64,000 bases of DNA from an uncultured Bacteroidales bacterium (GCA_902786725.1 CADADP010000002.1:1-64000), one strand, 5' to 3'. Positions 42,184 to 50,724 are shown, counted from the stretch's first letter. Notes: generated from the sequence alone by a model not told the origin. Translations and numbers: made by a program.

Positions 42184-43952
42184 CCAAGCAACTCCTGCTC
42201 ACATCGTTCCCGCCTCCGGTTTCCGACATGACTCTGGCTCAGGCACAAATCGAGGCCACCGGTGAGATGCCTCCACTCGACGGTATCGCGCCGGAGCTCA
42301 CTCACGACATCAGCATGTGTTATGTCTGCTACCTTATAGGACACGACCGCTTCAGCGAAGCGCTCGACTTGGCCACCGCTCTCACCGTCGGCGAAAACGC
42401 CGAAATGATGCCGCCGCTTCACAGCGCGTGGCTATGGCTGGCGCAGATGGCGCTTCACATACAGGCCGAAGACTACACCACCGCCCTCACCGATGCCGAA
42501 AACGCCCTCACCACACTCTCCGGTGTGATTGGCCGGCGCAGCGAGGCGTTCCTCGCCATCGTGGCATCACTTATATTCAACCTCGCCAGGTTGCACCACG
42601 CCACCGGCGACAGCAGCAAGGCCTCTAAAGAACTGATTCGAGCCCAACAGCTCTTCGAGCGGCTCGTCAAGAAGAACGAGGCCAAGTTTTCCGCCCTGCT
42701 CATACACTCGGTGGAAGCCTCCACAAGCATCATCAAGTCCCGACAGCAGCAACTCCATGTCTTTGCTCAGTACCAAAGCATGACCGAAACCTACACTACC
42801 ATGCTGCAAGACGGCGAAAAAGCCGCCGAAGCGCTGCAAAATCTCGTTGACTCGCTGGCCAACGAAGGCGAAATCATGCTACAAATGGGCAACGGACGCA
42901 ACGCCGTGAAATACTACACGCGAGCGCTGAGATACCAGAAAAAACTCAGCAAAAACATGGGACTCCGTGAGCTGCAACTATCACTGGGGCTCGCTCGCGG
43001 ACTGATGAAAATCATCAATCGCCGAGCCGCCGCCGAGCAACTGCTCAACTCGTTGCTTCCGCTCGCCCGGCAACTCAATGCTAATGAGGAGGAAAGAATC
43101 ATCACCGACCTGCTCAATAACAAAAACAAAAACTTCAACATCATGAATCTGCTAAAGACCATCTTCACCGCAGTCGTTATCACACTCTGCTCACTCTCAG
43201 CCAACTCACAACTCATCGTGGGACACCGTGGCTCGGTTTGGGGCGTTGAAAACACCGAGGCCGCATTTATCAACGGCGCGCGTGCCGGCGCATGGGGCCT
43301 GGAATGCGACATCCACCTCACAGCCGACGGCACATTCATCGTTTGCCACGACGCCACCACAAAGCGCATCGGAGGCGACTCGCTCAGGCTGGGCTCCATC
43401 GACGTCAGCCAAGCCATCGCCATCCCGCTCGAACAGACGCGACGCGGCGTCACCTACGTGGGACACCTTATCACCCTGGGGCGTTTTCTCGACATCTGCA
43501 ACCGTTTCAACGTGGTACCCGTGGTGGAAATCAAGTTCTCCGACTGTGCCACAATTCATTCCAACGAGAAAAATCCGGCCGAAGACAACTTCAGCGGAGT
43601 CCCGGCTCTAATCCACATACTTCAGAGCAAGGGCCTCGCCGAGAAAGCCGTCATCATCTCATTTATGCCTGGCGTAATAGAGTACATACACAAGCACTTC
43701 CCGCAGATTCAGGTACAAGTGCTGGCCGGCGACGGCGAAATCAATCAATGGGTGGATTGGTGCATCGAGCGTCGCATCGACCTCGACGCCGCTCACTCAC
43801 TTCTCACTCAAGACGCCGTCACACGACTGCACCAAGCCGGCCTCAAAGTCAATGCCTGGACCGTGGACAACCCCGACGTCTTCAACCGTCTCAAAGATTG
43901 GGGGGTGGATTTCATCACCACCAACGCCATCTTCCCCAAGCCGCTTAAATAA
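42180..43952 (+). CDS. TPR-like protein fused in frame to a glycerophosphodiester phosphodiesterase
   Basis: One open frame of 590 codons contains two normally separate proteins. Residues 1-321 are a soluble TPR-like helical repeat protein. At residue 322 (base 43143) a complete signal peptide begins (MNLLKTIFTAVVITLCSLSA), followed by a GDPD domain with LIVGHRGSVWGVENTEAAF, ECDIHLTADG and VCHDATTKR, which supply the catalytic His, Glu and Asp residues. GDPD enzymes hydrolyse glycerophosphodiesters to glycerol-3-phosphate and an alcohol, here in the periplasm. The A-rich bases before the internal ATG look like a normal intergenic leader, so the frame may result from loss of a stop by a small deletion, or translation may begin twice. 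Tightly coupled to the upstream PfkB-like gene. Confidence 0.8.
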   Translation: MTKQLLLTSFPPPVSDMTLAQAQIEATGEMPPLDGIAPELTHDISMCYVCYLIGHDRFSEALDLATALTVGENAEMMPPLHSAWLWLAQMALHIQAEDYTTALTDAENALTTLSGVIGRRSEAFLAIVASLIFNLARLHHATGDSSKASKELIRAQQLFERLVKKNEAKFSALLIHSVEASTSIIKSRQQQLHVFAQYQSMTETYTTMLQDGEKAAEALQNLVDSLANEGEIMLQMGNGRNAVKYYTRALRYQKKLSKNMGLRELQLSLGLARGLMKIINRRAAAEQLLNSLLPLARQLNANEEERIITDLLNNKNKNFNIMNLLKTIFTAVVITLCSLSANSQLIVGHRGSVWGVENTEAAFINGARAGAWGLECDIHLTADGTFIVCHDATTKRIGGDSLRLGSIDVSQAIAIPLEQTRRGVTYVGHLITLGRFLDICNRFNVVPVVEIKFSDCATIHSNEKNPAEDNFSGVPALIHILQSKGLAEKAVIISFMPGVIEYIHKHFPQIQVQVLAGDGEINQWVDWCIERRIDLDAAHSLLTQDAVTRLHQAGLKVNAWTVDNPDVFNRLKDWGVDFITTNAIFPKPLK

Positions 43953-43978
43953 CCGTCTCATCTCAATTCATTAACATC

Positions 43979-44479
43979 ATGTCACAAAACTACGCAGTAA
44001 GCACTCAATTGGAATTCATACCGGGGATACGCATCGCCATCGTATCGGCCGAGTGGAACTCTCACATCACCAACGCGCTCACCGCTGGCGCCACCGATTT
44101 CTTGCAGCGCATGGGATACTCTCAAAAGAACTACGACCTGTTCCAAGTCCCTGGCACAGTTGAACTCACTTTCGCCGCGGCACAACTCTGTAATTCAAAC
44201 TGCCACTACGATGCGGTGATTATCATCGGGTGCGTCATTCGGGGCGACACACCTCACTTCGACTATGTCTGCCAGAGTGTTACCCAGGGCTGCGCGCACC
44301 TCAACGCAACAGGCGACACGCCTGTAATCTTCTGCGTGCTCACCGTCAACGATGAGCAGCAAGCGCTCGACCGTGCTGGCGGGACGCTGAGCAACAAGGG
44401 TACCGAAGCCGCCGAAACAGCACTGAAAATGATACAGTTCAAGGACAAACTCCGTTATCTCCAACATCAAAACAGGTGA
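43979..44479 (+). CDS. ribH: 6,7-dimethyl-8-ribityllumazine synthase
   Basis: This 166-aa protein has the lumazine synthase sequence: IAIVSAEWNSHITNAL, the substrate-binding VPGTVELTFAAAQL, the GCVIRGDTPHFDYVCQSV loop with its active-site His, and the PVIFCVLTVNDEQQALDRAGG motif. The length is standard. It condenses the ribityl-uracil amine with dihydroxybutanone phosphate in riboflavin synthesis and forms icosahedral or pentameric assemblies. It lies 26 bases after the GDPD gene, and the next gene begins 3 bases after its stop codon. Other rib genes are not in the window. Confidence 0.96.
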   Translation: MSQNYAVSTQLEFIPGIRIAIVSAEWNSHITNALTAGATDFLQRMGYSQKNYDLFQVPGTVELTFAAAQLCNSNCHYDAVIIIGCVIRGDTPHFDYVCQSVTQGCAHLNATGDTPVIFCVLTVNDEQQALDRAGGTLSNKGTEAAETALKMIQFKDKLRYLQHQNR

Positions 44480-44481
44480 CA

Positions 44482-45498
44482 ATGAACCGCAAAACGCTCC
44501 GCATATTACTATTGCTCTCTGTAGTCATTCTTGGCGGCTCTTGCTCTCGTGGCTTCAAAATCACCGGCGCGCTGCGCAACCTCGGAACTCAGAACGTTAG
44601 AGTGGTCTATGCCACCGAGAACGGTGTCTCCGACTCCTGGATTGTCACACAAGACGACCACTTCGAGGCCAAGGGGCAAGTGGATGGGCTCACAATCGTT
44701 GCCATCTACAACACCGAGCAGAGCCTAATCGCGCGACTGGCTGTCAACAACGGCGACAACATCTCCATCTCAGGCGACGCGCTCGAACCGTTCTCTATCC
44801 AAGTCAGCGGCAGCGAAATTAACGAGCAGTGGTACGACTTCATTCACAAGAACAAAGGGGTCTATACGGCCGACAACGCCGATATGCTCACCACTCTCAT
44901 CGAAACCTACGTCAAAAAGCACCCCCAGAGCGTAGTCTCCACTCTGCTTCTCATGGTCGATTACCCCGATGTGAGCAATCGCGAAAAGACCGAGCGCCTG
45001 CTCGCCACCATCGACCACGAAGCCAAGCCGGCATCAATCATCAGCGCCTACGACGCTCTGCTCAAGATGCGCATCAAGTCGCTGGGACGCACACGCACCA
45101 TGTTCCTCTTCGACACCGATGGCAACATCTGCCCGCTCAACACCAACTCCGCCTCCTACTCCATCTATTTCTTCTGGGAAAGCGACCTGCTTCTGCGCAA
45201 CGACATTATCAAGCAACTCAGGCAATGCGCCAAAACCAACGGCAAACGCCTGCAAATTGCCGACATCAGCCTCGACGGAGACTCCCTCGGCTGGCGCGCC
45301 CGCATCGTCAACGACTCGGCTTTCTGGAAACAGTTCTGGGCTCCGTCGGGACCCGTCAACAGCACTCTTATTCACCTCGCTATCGACCGAACACCACTCT
45401 TTATCGTCAGCGACTCCATTGGCGTTCAGCACTATCGGGGCATATCGGTGCAGAAAGCTTGCGAAACAGCCTCTCAACTAATCTCTCACAAAAACTGA
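44482..45498 (+). CDS. DUF4369-like lipoprotein with thioredoxin-type fold
   Basis: This 338-aa protein has a lipoprotein signal (LRILLLLSVVILGGSC, lipid-linked Cys at about residue 22). An N-terminal region resembling DUF4369 follows (FKITGALRNLGTQNVRVVYA). The C-terminal half has the strand pattern of a TlpA/AhpC thioredoxin fold, but the expected WCxxC site reads YFFWESDLL, with no cysteine pair. It is therefore probably not a disulfide reductase. The ATG at 44482 is preferred over a GTG two codons upstream. It is packed between ribH and recF (5-base gap after it), though this does not imply related function. Confidence 0.82.
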   Translation: MNRKTLRILLLLSVVILGGSCSRGFKITGALRNLGTQNVRVVYATENGVSDSWIVTQDDHFEAKGQVDGLTIVAIYNTEQSLIARLAVNNGDNISISGDALEPFSIQVSGSEINEQWYDFIHKNKGVYTADNADMLTTLIETYVKKHPQSVVSTLLLMVDYPDVSNREKTERLLATIDHEAKPASIISAYDALLKMRIKSLGRTRTMFLFDTDGNICPLNTNSASYSIYFFWESDLLLRNDIIKQLRQCAKTNGKRLQIADISLDGDSLGWRARIVNDSAFWKQFWAPSGPVNSTLIHLAIDRTPLFIVSDSIGVQHYRGISVQKACETASQLISHKN

Positions 45499-45503
45499 CC
45501 GCC

Positions 45504-46619
45504 ATGACCCTCCGCGAACTCAACATACTCAATTTTAAAAACATACGCGAGGCGCACTTGTCCTTCTCTCCTAAGCTCAATTGTCTCATCGGCAACAACG
45601 GTATGGGCAAAACCAACGTGCTCGATGCCATCTACTACCTCAGCTTCTGCAAGAGCTACGTGCCGCAACCCGACGCCGCGGTAATCAATCACGACGAGGA
45701 TTTCGCCATGCTGCAAGGACGATACATCAGGCGCGACGCTCAAGAAGACATCTCCGTGAGCGTGCAGCGGGGAAAACGAAAGGTGGTGAGACGCGGAGGC
45801 AAAGAGTATCAGCGACTTAGCCAACACATAGGGCTGTTGCCGGTTGTTATGATTTCGCCCATGGACTGGGACCTCATCCGCGGAGCAGGCGACGAACGGC
45901 GCAAACTCATGGACCAAATCATCTCGCAGAACAACAAGGAGTACCTCAATGCCCTCATTCGCTACGCTAAGTGCATCGAGCAGCGCAACTCCATGATTCG
46001 CAACGACCTGCGCGACCCCATTCTCTACGAAACCGTGGAGCAACAGGCCTGCACCGCTGCCTCTTTCATCAGTAGCGAACGCGAGCGATGGATCACCGAG
46101 TTCACTCCCGTGTTTATGCGCTACTATAACGCTGTCGCCGGCGAAGGCGAGCAGGTGAGCCTGCGATACAACTCACACCTGCTTCACGACTCCATGCAAG
46201 ACTTGTTAGAGAAGAATCGGCAACGCGACTTCGCGGTGGGATACACCACCCACGGGGTGCACCGCGACGACATCGACCTGCTTCTTCACGGCCACTCCAT
46301 GCGCAAAACAGGCTCGCAAGGACAGTGCAAAACCTACACCATCGCACTGCGTTTGGCTCAGTTCGAGTTTATCAAGAACGGAAATGCCACCACTCCTATC
46401 CTACTGCTCGACGACGTCTTCGACCGTCTCGACTCCTCGCGAGTGGAAAACATTATCCACATCGTGGCATCTAACAAGTTCGGGCAGATTTTTATCACCG
46501 ACACTAACCGTAGCCACATCGACCGCATTGTGCGCGACATGGACAGCGACTTCCGGATGTTTGTCGTCAAAGACGGCGAATGCAACATTATTGAAAACGC
46601 TAACAGTAGCATTTCATGA
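45504..46619 (+). CDS. recF: DNA replication/repair protein RecF
   Basis: This 371-aa SMC-like ATPase begins MTLRELNILNFKNIREAHLS and has Walker A GNNGMGKTNVLDAIYYL, PMDWDLIRGAGDERRKLMD, the signature SQGQCKTYTIALRLAQFEF and Walker B PILLLDDVFDRLD, then the D-loop region. RecF with RecO and RecR loads RecA at single-strand gaps. An upstream extension of the same frame overlaps the preceding gene and has no family similarity, so the start at 45504 is chosen. The last four bases (ATGA) overlap the DUF721 gene, a common pair in Bacteroidetes. Confidence 0.96.
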   Translation: MTLRELNILNFKNIREAHLSFSPKLNCLIGNNGMGKTNVLDAIYYLSFCKSYVPQPDAAVINHDEDFAMLQGRYIRRDAQEDISVSVQRGKRKVVRRGGKEYQRLSQHIGLLPVVMISPMDWDLIRGAGDERRKLMDQIISQNNKEYLNALIRYAKCIEQRNSMIRNDLRDPILYETVEQQACTAASFISSERERWITEFTPVFMRYYNAVAGEGEQVSLRYNSHLLHDSMQDLLEKNRQRDFAVGYTTHGVHRDDIDLLLHGHSMRKTGSQGQCKTYTIALRLAQFEFIKNGNATTPILLLDDVFDRLDSSRVENIIHIVASNKFGQIFITDTNRSHIDRIVRDMDSDFRMFVVKDGECNIIENANSSIS

Positions 46620-46906
46620 AACGAACTCACCCGCAAAGTGTGGCAGAAATCATCTCCAACCTGCTACGAAAAGAAAACCTGGAGCAACAGTGGGACGAAC
46701 ACCGAGTGCTCAACATCTGGCCCGAGATTGTGGGACCGGGCATCAACCGATACACCGTGAATCGCACCATCAGCAACGGCATCCTCACTGTGTGGCTTTC
46801 AAGCGCACCCCTTCGCAACGAACTTATGCTCTCGCGATCTCTGCTCGCTAAGCGCATCAACCAGGCCGTGGGTAAAGACATAATACGAGACATTATTTTC
46901 AGATAA
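46616..46906 (+). CDS. DUF721-family protein
   Basis: This 96-aa protein resembles DUF721/DciA-like proteins. It has an N-terminal helix (AEIISNLLRKENLEQQWDEH), the VLNIWPEIVGPGI motif with its conserved Trp, a turn NRTISNGILTVWLSSAPLRN, and a final helical segment (NQAVGKDIIRDIIFR). DciA-type proteins help load the replicative helicase, and in many bacteria a DUF721 gene follows recF or dnaN. Translational coupling to recF by a four-base overlap supports a role in replication or repair, but the small size leaves this as inference. Confidence 0.85.
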   Translation: MKRTHPQSVAEIISNLLRKENLEQQWDEHRVLNIWPEIVGPGINRYTVNRTISNGILTVWLSSAPLRNELMLSRSLLAKRINQAVGKDIIRDIIFR

Positions 46907-46941
46907 TCACCTCTAACACAATTTCAAACAACAACGCAACG

Positions 46942-47400
46942 ATGGATAACAAAAAACAAAAAAACTTTGGTATTGAAATAAAACACGAATTCCATTGCAC
47001 AACACCTATCCAACTTCGTCTATTCGACCTCGACACTCTGGGGCATGTCAACAACGGGGTCTATTTCAACCTCTTCGACCTCGCTAAGAGCGACTACTTC
47101 GAAAAAGTTACAGGCAAACCAGCCGACCCTAACAACATCAAGGTTCTTATCGCCAACATCAACTGTGACTTCTTGGCCGAAACTCTGTTCAACGAAAATA
47201 TTGCCGTCCTCACTCAGACCGAAAGCATAGGCGAAAAAAGCTTCAAACTCGTTCAAGCGCTCATCAACACCGACACAGGCCAGTTCAAGTGTATTTGCTC
47301 GCAAATCCTGGTCCATTTCGACCCTGAGACGCGTGCCACGTCTCCCGTGCCGCAACTCTGGCGCGACGCCATCAGTCGCTTCGAGCAGCGCCCCATGTAA
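46942..47400 (+). CDS. Acyl-CoA thioesterase, 4HBT family
   Basis: This 152-aa hot-dog-fold protein has the 4-hydroxybenzoyl-CoA thioesterase signature: RLFDLDTLGHVNNGVYFNLF, where the Asp and the HVNN segment form the active site, followed by a long helix (DLAKSDYFEKVTG) and strands with VLTQTESIGEKSFKLVQAL. It should hydrolyse acyl-CoA or acyl-carrier thioesters; chain length cannot be told. It starts 35 bases after the DUF721 gene and is the last gene of this plus-strand run before a convergent terminator. Confidence 0.88.
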   Translation: MDNKKQKNFGIEIKHEFHCTTPIQLRLFDLDTLGHVNNGVYFNLFDLAKSDYFEKVTGKPADPNNIKVLIANINCDFLAETLFNENIAVLTQTESIGEKSFKLVQALINTDTGQFKCICSQILVHFDPETRATSPVPQLWRDAISRFEQRPM

Positions 47401-47420
47401 CCTTCCACACACACAAGCGA

Positions 47421-47457
47421 GGCAGCCGGGATGCCACTCATCTGCTTCCCGACTGCC
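47421..47457. terminator. Two-way terminator hairpin
   Basis: GGCAGCCGGGA (47421-47431) pairs with TCCCGACTGCC (47447-47457) apart from one C-A mismatch, in the gap between the thioesterase gene and the convergent rubrerythrin gene. It lacks a long T-run. Confidence 0.5.
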
Positions 47458-47490
47458 CTGCGTTTCATTAGTTCTACGTCTCTGTCGCTA

Positions 47491-48042
47491 TCACTTCTTG
47501 AAATAGCGCTTATACAGGCCCTCAAAGCCCTGTCCGTGACGTGCCTCGTCGCGAGCCATCTCGTGAACCGTGTCGTGGATGGAATCCAGATCAAGTGCTT
47601 TCGCCTTCTTGGCGATACGGAACTTGTCTTCGCATGCGCCGGCCTCAGCCACCATGCGCTTCTCCAGATTGGTCTTCGTGTCCCACACTATCTCGCCCAG
47701 CAACTCAGCGAACTTGGCGGCGTGCTCGGCCTCCTCCCACGCGTAGCGCTTAAACGCCTCCGCTATCTCGGGATAGCCCTCACGGTCGGCCTGACGCGAC
47801 ATTGCCAGATACATCCCCACCTCCGAGCACTCGCCCGTGAAGTGAGCACGCAGACCCTCCAAAATCTCAGGGTCCACGCCCTTGGCTACGCCCACCACAT
47901 GCTCTGCCACAAACTTTAGGCTGTCGTCCTCTTTAAGCTCCTTAAACTTCTCTGCCGGTTGCTTGCACTGCGGACACTTCTCCGGCGGAGTGTCTCCCTC
48001 GTGTACGTATCCGCACACCGTGCATACCCATTTTTTTGCCAT
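47491..48042 (-). CDS. Rubrerythrin, reverse domain order
   Basis: This 183-aa protein has a rubredoxin domain at the N-terminus (KWVCTVCGY, then CPQC: two CxxC pairs that bind one iron) and a ferritin-like di-iron domain after it (about 50-183), with ExxH-type ligands in EEAEHAAKF and [12 protein letters not shown]. Classical rubrerythrin has the reverse order. It reduces hydrogen peroxide to water using electrons from a reductase, protecting anaerobes from oxygen. It is transcribed alone from a near-consensus promoter. Confidence 0.92.
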   Translation of the reverse strand: MAKKWVCTVCGYVHEGDTPPEKCPQCKQPAEKFKELKEDDSLKFVAEHVVGVAKGVDPEILEGLRAHFTGECSEVGMYLAMSRQADREGYPEIAEAFKRYAWEEAEHAAKFAELLGEIVWDTKTNLEKRMVAEAGACEDKFRIAKKAKALDLDSIHDTVHEMARDEARHGQGFEGLYKRYFKK

Positions 48043-48091
48043 AATTTCAGTTTTTCGATTAAAGTGTTATTAATTAATTTATTGCAAGTTG

Positions 48092-48123
48092 CGAATTTAA
48101 CTCTTTTATTCCGGTTTTCCAAA
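48092..48123 (-). promoter_or_regulatory. Promoter of the rubrerythrin gene
   Basis: On the minus strand TTTG (48120-48123), 20 bases, TAAATTCG (48092-48099): one mismatch to the -7 consensus. About 50 bases upstream of the start. Confidence 0.65.
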
Positions 48124-48144
48124 TCCACCACAAAAATCCGCTCG

Positions 48145-48747
48145 TCACTGACGGCTCTTAACGCCCAGATAACCACCGTGGTGACGCAGGGCGTAGTCAT
48201 GCTTATTGAAACCCGTGGCCTTCATCACGTTCACCACCAGCACGTCGCCTATCACAGTCATTATCGTTGTGGATGTGGTTGGTGTCAAACCCAGCGGACA
48301 CACCTCGGGCGCGCCTCCTGTCCACAGACAAATGTCGGCATGGTGCGCCAGCTCGCTATCGGGATTACCGGTAATCACTATGAATTTCATGCCGGCATAC
48401 AGCGCCTGTACCAGCGCCACCAGTTCCACTATCTCACGCGTGCGGCCCGAATTCGATAGCAACAGCATCACATCACTGGGCTGAAGCACACCCAAATCGC
48501 CGTGCTGAGCCTCGCTCGGATGCAGGAACACAGCCGGTATGCCGGTCGAGGAAAACGTCGTGGCTATGTTCTGCGCTATCTGGCCACACTTGCCCATTCC
48601 GCTGGTCACAAGTTTGCCGCCGCAGAACTTTACTTGGTCCACTATCAGTTTCACGGCTTGCTCATATCCGTCGCTTACCGGTATATTCTTGATGGCCGCA
48701 CTCTCCGCAGCCAGTATCTCACGCATTGTCTCTTTCACGTCCATCAT
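48145..48747 (-). CDS. SIS-domain sugar-phosphate isomerase (KdsD-like, no CBS domains)
   Basis: This 200-aa protein is a single SIS domain. It has TSGMGKCGQIAQNIATTFSS, FLHPSEAQHGDLGVLQP with a likely catalytic His, and LLLSNSGRTREIVELVAL, all typical of arabinose-5-phosphate isomerases that make the Kdo precursor of lipid A core. The paired CBS domains that KdsD usually carries at the C-terminus are missing. It may still be an active isomerase, as in SIS-only relatives, or act on another sugar phosphate. The start at 48747 (MMDVKETMRE) agrees with a promoter at 48778-48809; the upstream 18 codons would overlap that promoter. Confidence 0.83.
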   Translation of the reverse strand: MMDVKETMREILAAESAAIKNIPVSDGYEQAVKLIVDQVKFCGGKLVTSGMGKCGQIAQNIATTFSSTGIPAVFLHPSEAQHGDLGVLQPSDVMLLLSNSGRTREIVELVALVQALYAGMKFIVITGNPDSELAHHADICLWTGGAPEVCPLGLTPTTSTTIMTVIGDVLVVNVMKATGFNKHDYALRHHGGYLGVKSRQ

Positions 48748-48777
48748 CACTGAAATCTTTTTGTGATTTTCTTTCCG

Positions 48778-48809
48778 CAAAGTTAAGCATAAAACTAACA
48801 AGTTGCAAC
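48778..48809 (-). promoter_or_regulatory. Promoter of the SIS-domain gene
   Basis: On the minus strand GTTG (48806-48809), 20 bases, TAACTTTG (48778-48785). The -7 box is a full match and the -33 box has one mismatch. Confidence 0.6.
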
Positions 48810-48924
48810 TTTCACCGGCATTTCACTGCCCACGGGCCATCGCCTCAACTCCAATTGCTCCCTCACACTGATTTTCTCATTTCACATAGCTTCATCTCGT
48901 CTCATTCCGGTCATAAAATTCCGC

Positions 48925-50376
48925 CTAAACGGCAAACAAGTCATCAAGTTTTACTTGACTCTGTATCATACCGGAATATTTGCCTTCTGCCACACCCTCA
49001 GTGGTTATTACAGTAATCCAAGCAGCATGCCGGAGTCTCGTTTCTTTAATAAATGCTTCTTTTCGCCTGCAAATCTTGTCGTACTCATCTTTACTCAGTT
49101 CATATTCTCCTTGACTATATTTCACTTCACACACGTTCACGATTTTATCCGCACGCTCTATGATTATGTCAATCTGCACTGCAGGATCGCTTATTTTACT
49201 TCTCCAGGAATAACAGCGAGTTGATATCGCGTCAATTCGTAGCGCGTATTTAATCTGACGGATGTGTGCCAAGCAGATTTGCTCGTAAGTAAGTCCCATC
49301 CATGAATTAATTTCCGGCGTGTTGATGTGATGCGCCCAGTATTGATGCTCCACCTCAGCCCTATCTATGAAGGTTAGATAGAACAGACTAAAAAAGTCAC
49401 ATAACTGATAGATAGCATCTTTTCGCTTTATTTCCTTCTCGCGAACAATATTCTTACGTATGAAGTCGCAATGGACCAAATCGTCTAATTGTTTCCCCAA
49501 GTGACCATTGTTGGCTCTTTTCAGCGCTTTCGACAGTTCTTCACGCGTCATGCCTTGCCGGCTTTTACATAACGCCCTTATAATATCAATATATTTATCC
49601 GGGTTCTTATAGAGCGTATTGAACAGACGACGAAATTCTCTGCGCATCTGCATATCCTGGCTGAAAAACAAACGATCCACATTTTGAACCAAACTTTCTT
49701 CCGGCTCAAGCAGGCTCAAGTAATAAGGCACACCACCAAAAACCATATATGTCTGGAGTACCATTTGCCGCGTCCACACAAAATGCCGACTGTCAAGATA
49801 AGCCTCAGTTTCCTTGAGTGTAAACGGGTGTATAGGCATTTCCTCTGTGATGCGGTCATGCAATCCCCCCTTGCTGTCAATCACATTGGTAATCATCCAA
49901 CTTGTTGCACTGCCGCAGATAATGAATAGCACATTATCATACTGGCTTGCCCAACTATTCCAAAAATAACCCACCGCGCCGGCAACATTCGAGCCTTCCG
50001 CATCCATTGCCGGCAACTCATCAAGAAAAATAACGCATCGCTCACCGCTCTCCACTTTTTTCTTCAGCGCGCGCTTAAGCATAATAAATGCCTGCATCCA
50101 ATCGGTGGGTTTTTCCGTCACATCATAGCCATAGTCATACATTGCATCCTCAAATGCCGTAAACTGGTCATTCAAGCGGCCATCAATCACACCGGTCATT
50201 TTGAAAGCGAACTGAGTCCCAAACACCTGATTGATTAGAAATGTCTTGCCCACACGCCGGCGACCATAAAGCGCCACAAATTCTGGTTTAGCGCTTTCGG
50301 CTGCAGCTCTCAGCCTCTTTATTTCCACCTCTCGTCCTATGATAACTCCCATAATTGATATCATTTTATGTTCCAT
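48925..50376 (-). CDS. AAA ATPase with DUF234-type C-terminus
   Basis: This 483-aa protein has an archaeal-type AAA ATPase domain: REVEIKRLRAAAESAKPEFV leads into Walker A YGRRRVGKTFLI, Walker B VIFLDELPAMD and sensor residues CGSATSWM. The second half is the DUF234-like winged-helix and nuclease-like region (LYKNPDKYIDIIRALC, GMTREELSKALKRANNG, IDIIIERADKIVNVCEVKYS). The last motif has the D and ExK spacing of a restriction-endonuclease-like fold. Members are common in Bacteroidetes, often scattered in accessory regions, and their role is unknown. Starts at 50376 or 50352 (MGVIIGREV) are both possible. A cluster of hairpins lies just upstream. Confidence 0.87.
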   Translation of the reverse strand: MEHKMISIMGVIIGREVEIKRLRAAAESAKPEFVALYGRRRVGKTFLINQVFGTQFAFKMTGVIDGRLNDQFTAFEDAMYDYGYDVTEKPTDWMQAFIMLKRALKKKVESGERCVIFLDELPAMDAEGSNVAGAVGYFWNSWASQYDNVLFIICGSATSWMITNVIDSKGGLHDRITEEMPIHPFTLKETEAYLDSRHFVWTRQMVLQTYMVFGGVPYYLSLLEPEESLVQNVDRLFFSQDMQMRREFRRLFNTLYKNPDKYIDIIRALCKSRQGMTREELSKALKRANNGHLGKQLDDLVHCDFIRKNIVREKEIKRKDAIYQLCDFFSLFYLTFIDRAEVEHQYWAHHINTPEINSWMGLTYEQICLAHIRQIKYALRIDAISTRCYSWRSKISDPAVQIDIIIERADKIVNVCEVKYSQGEYELSKDEYDKICRRKEAFIKETRLRHAAWITVITTEGVAEGKYSGMIQSQVKLDDLFAV

Positions 50377-50414
50377 TGCAAAGTAACAACATTACTTTGA
50401 TATAAACAAGAGAC

Positions 50415-50509
50415 TTTGGGCGAAATCCACCTATTTTTATACCGATTTCGCCCAAAAGCTCACCATACTGGGCGAAATCCACCCATTTTCACACCGATTT
50501 CGCCCAAAA
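50415..50509. repeat. Two near-identical tandem inverted repeats
   Basis: Two hairpin units spaced 52 bases apart have arms GGGCGAAATC and GATTTCGCCC: unit 1 at 50418-50453 and unit 2 at 50470-50505. They differ mainly in the loop. Each ends in the same CAAAA. They lie upstream of the ATPase gene. They may be operators, a mobile repeat family or terminators. Confidence 0.75.
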
Positions 50510-50558
50510 ACACGTCCATATCACATAATACCGCATCATTTCGCCATCATCTCTTATA

Positions 50559-50580
50559 AGCCCTATGGTCCCATAGGGCT
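50559..50580. repeat. Short perfect palindrome
   Basis: AGCCCTATGG (50559-50568) and CCATAGGGCT (50571-50580) are exact reverse complements two bases apart. It can form a tight hairpin or bind a dimeric protein. No gene is attached. Confidence 0.6.
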
Positions 50581-50650
50581 CAACACCTCATCTCACTCGT
50601 TGTCAGTCACCCTAATCTCTACTTCTCTACTCCTCATCATCACACACACT

Positions 50651-50693
50651 GAGAGCCGCCCGCGCACCTTTTCCGGCGTCACGAGCGGCTCTC
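50651..50693 (-). terminator. Hairpin downstream of the SusD-like gene
   Basis: GAGAGCCGC (50651-50659) pairs with GCGGCTCTC (50685-50693), with extra inner pairing (CGC and GCG). It lies 32 bases after the SusD-like stop codon on the minus strand. No T-run follows, so termination may be weak. Confidence 0.5.
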
Positions 50694-50724
50694 GCTATTG
50701 TGTTTTCACTTTTTCCTCAGTGCG

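Noticed and set aside
44829..45503. A 225-codon N-terminal extension of recF
   Set aside because: It overlaps the DUF4369-like gene in another frame, has a random Arg/His/Ser-rich composition, and RecF normally starts at the MTLRELNILNFKN sequence.
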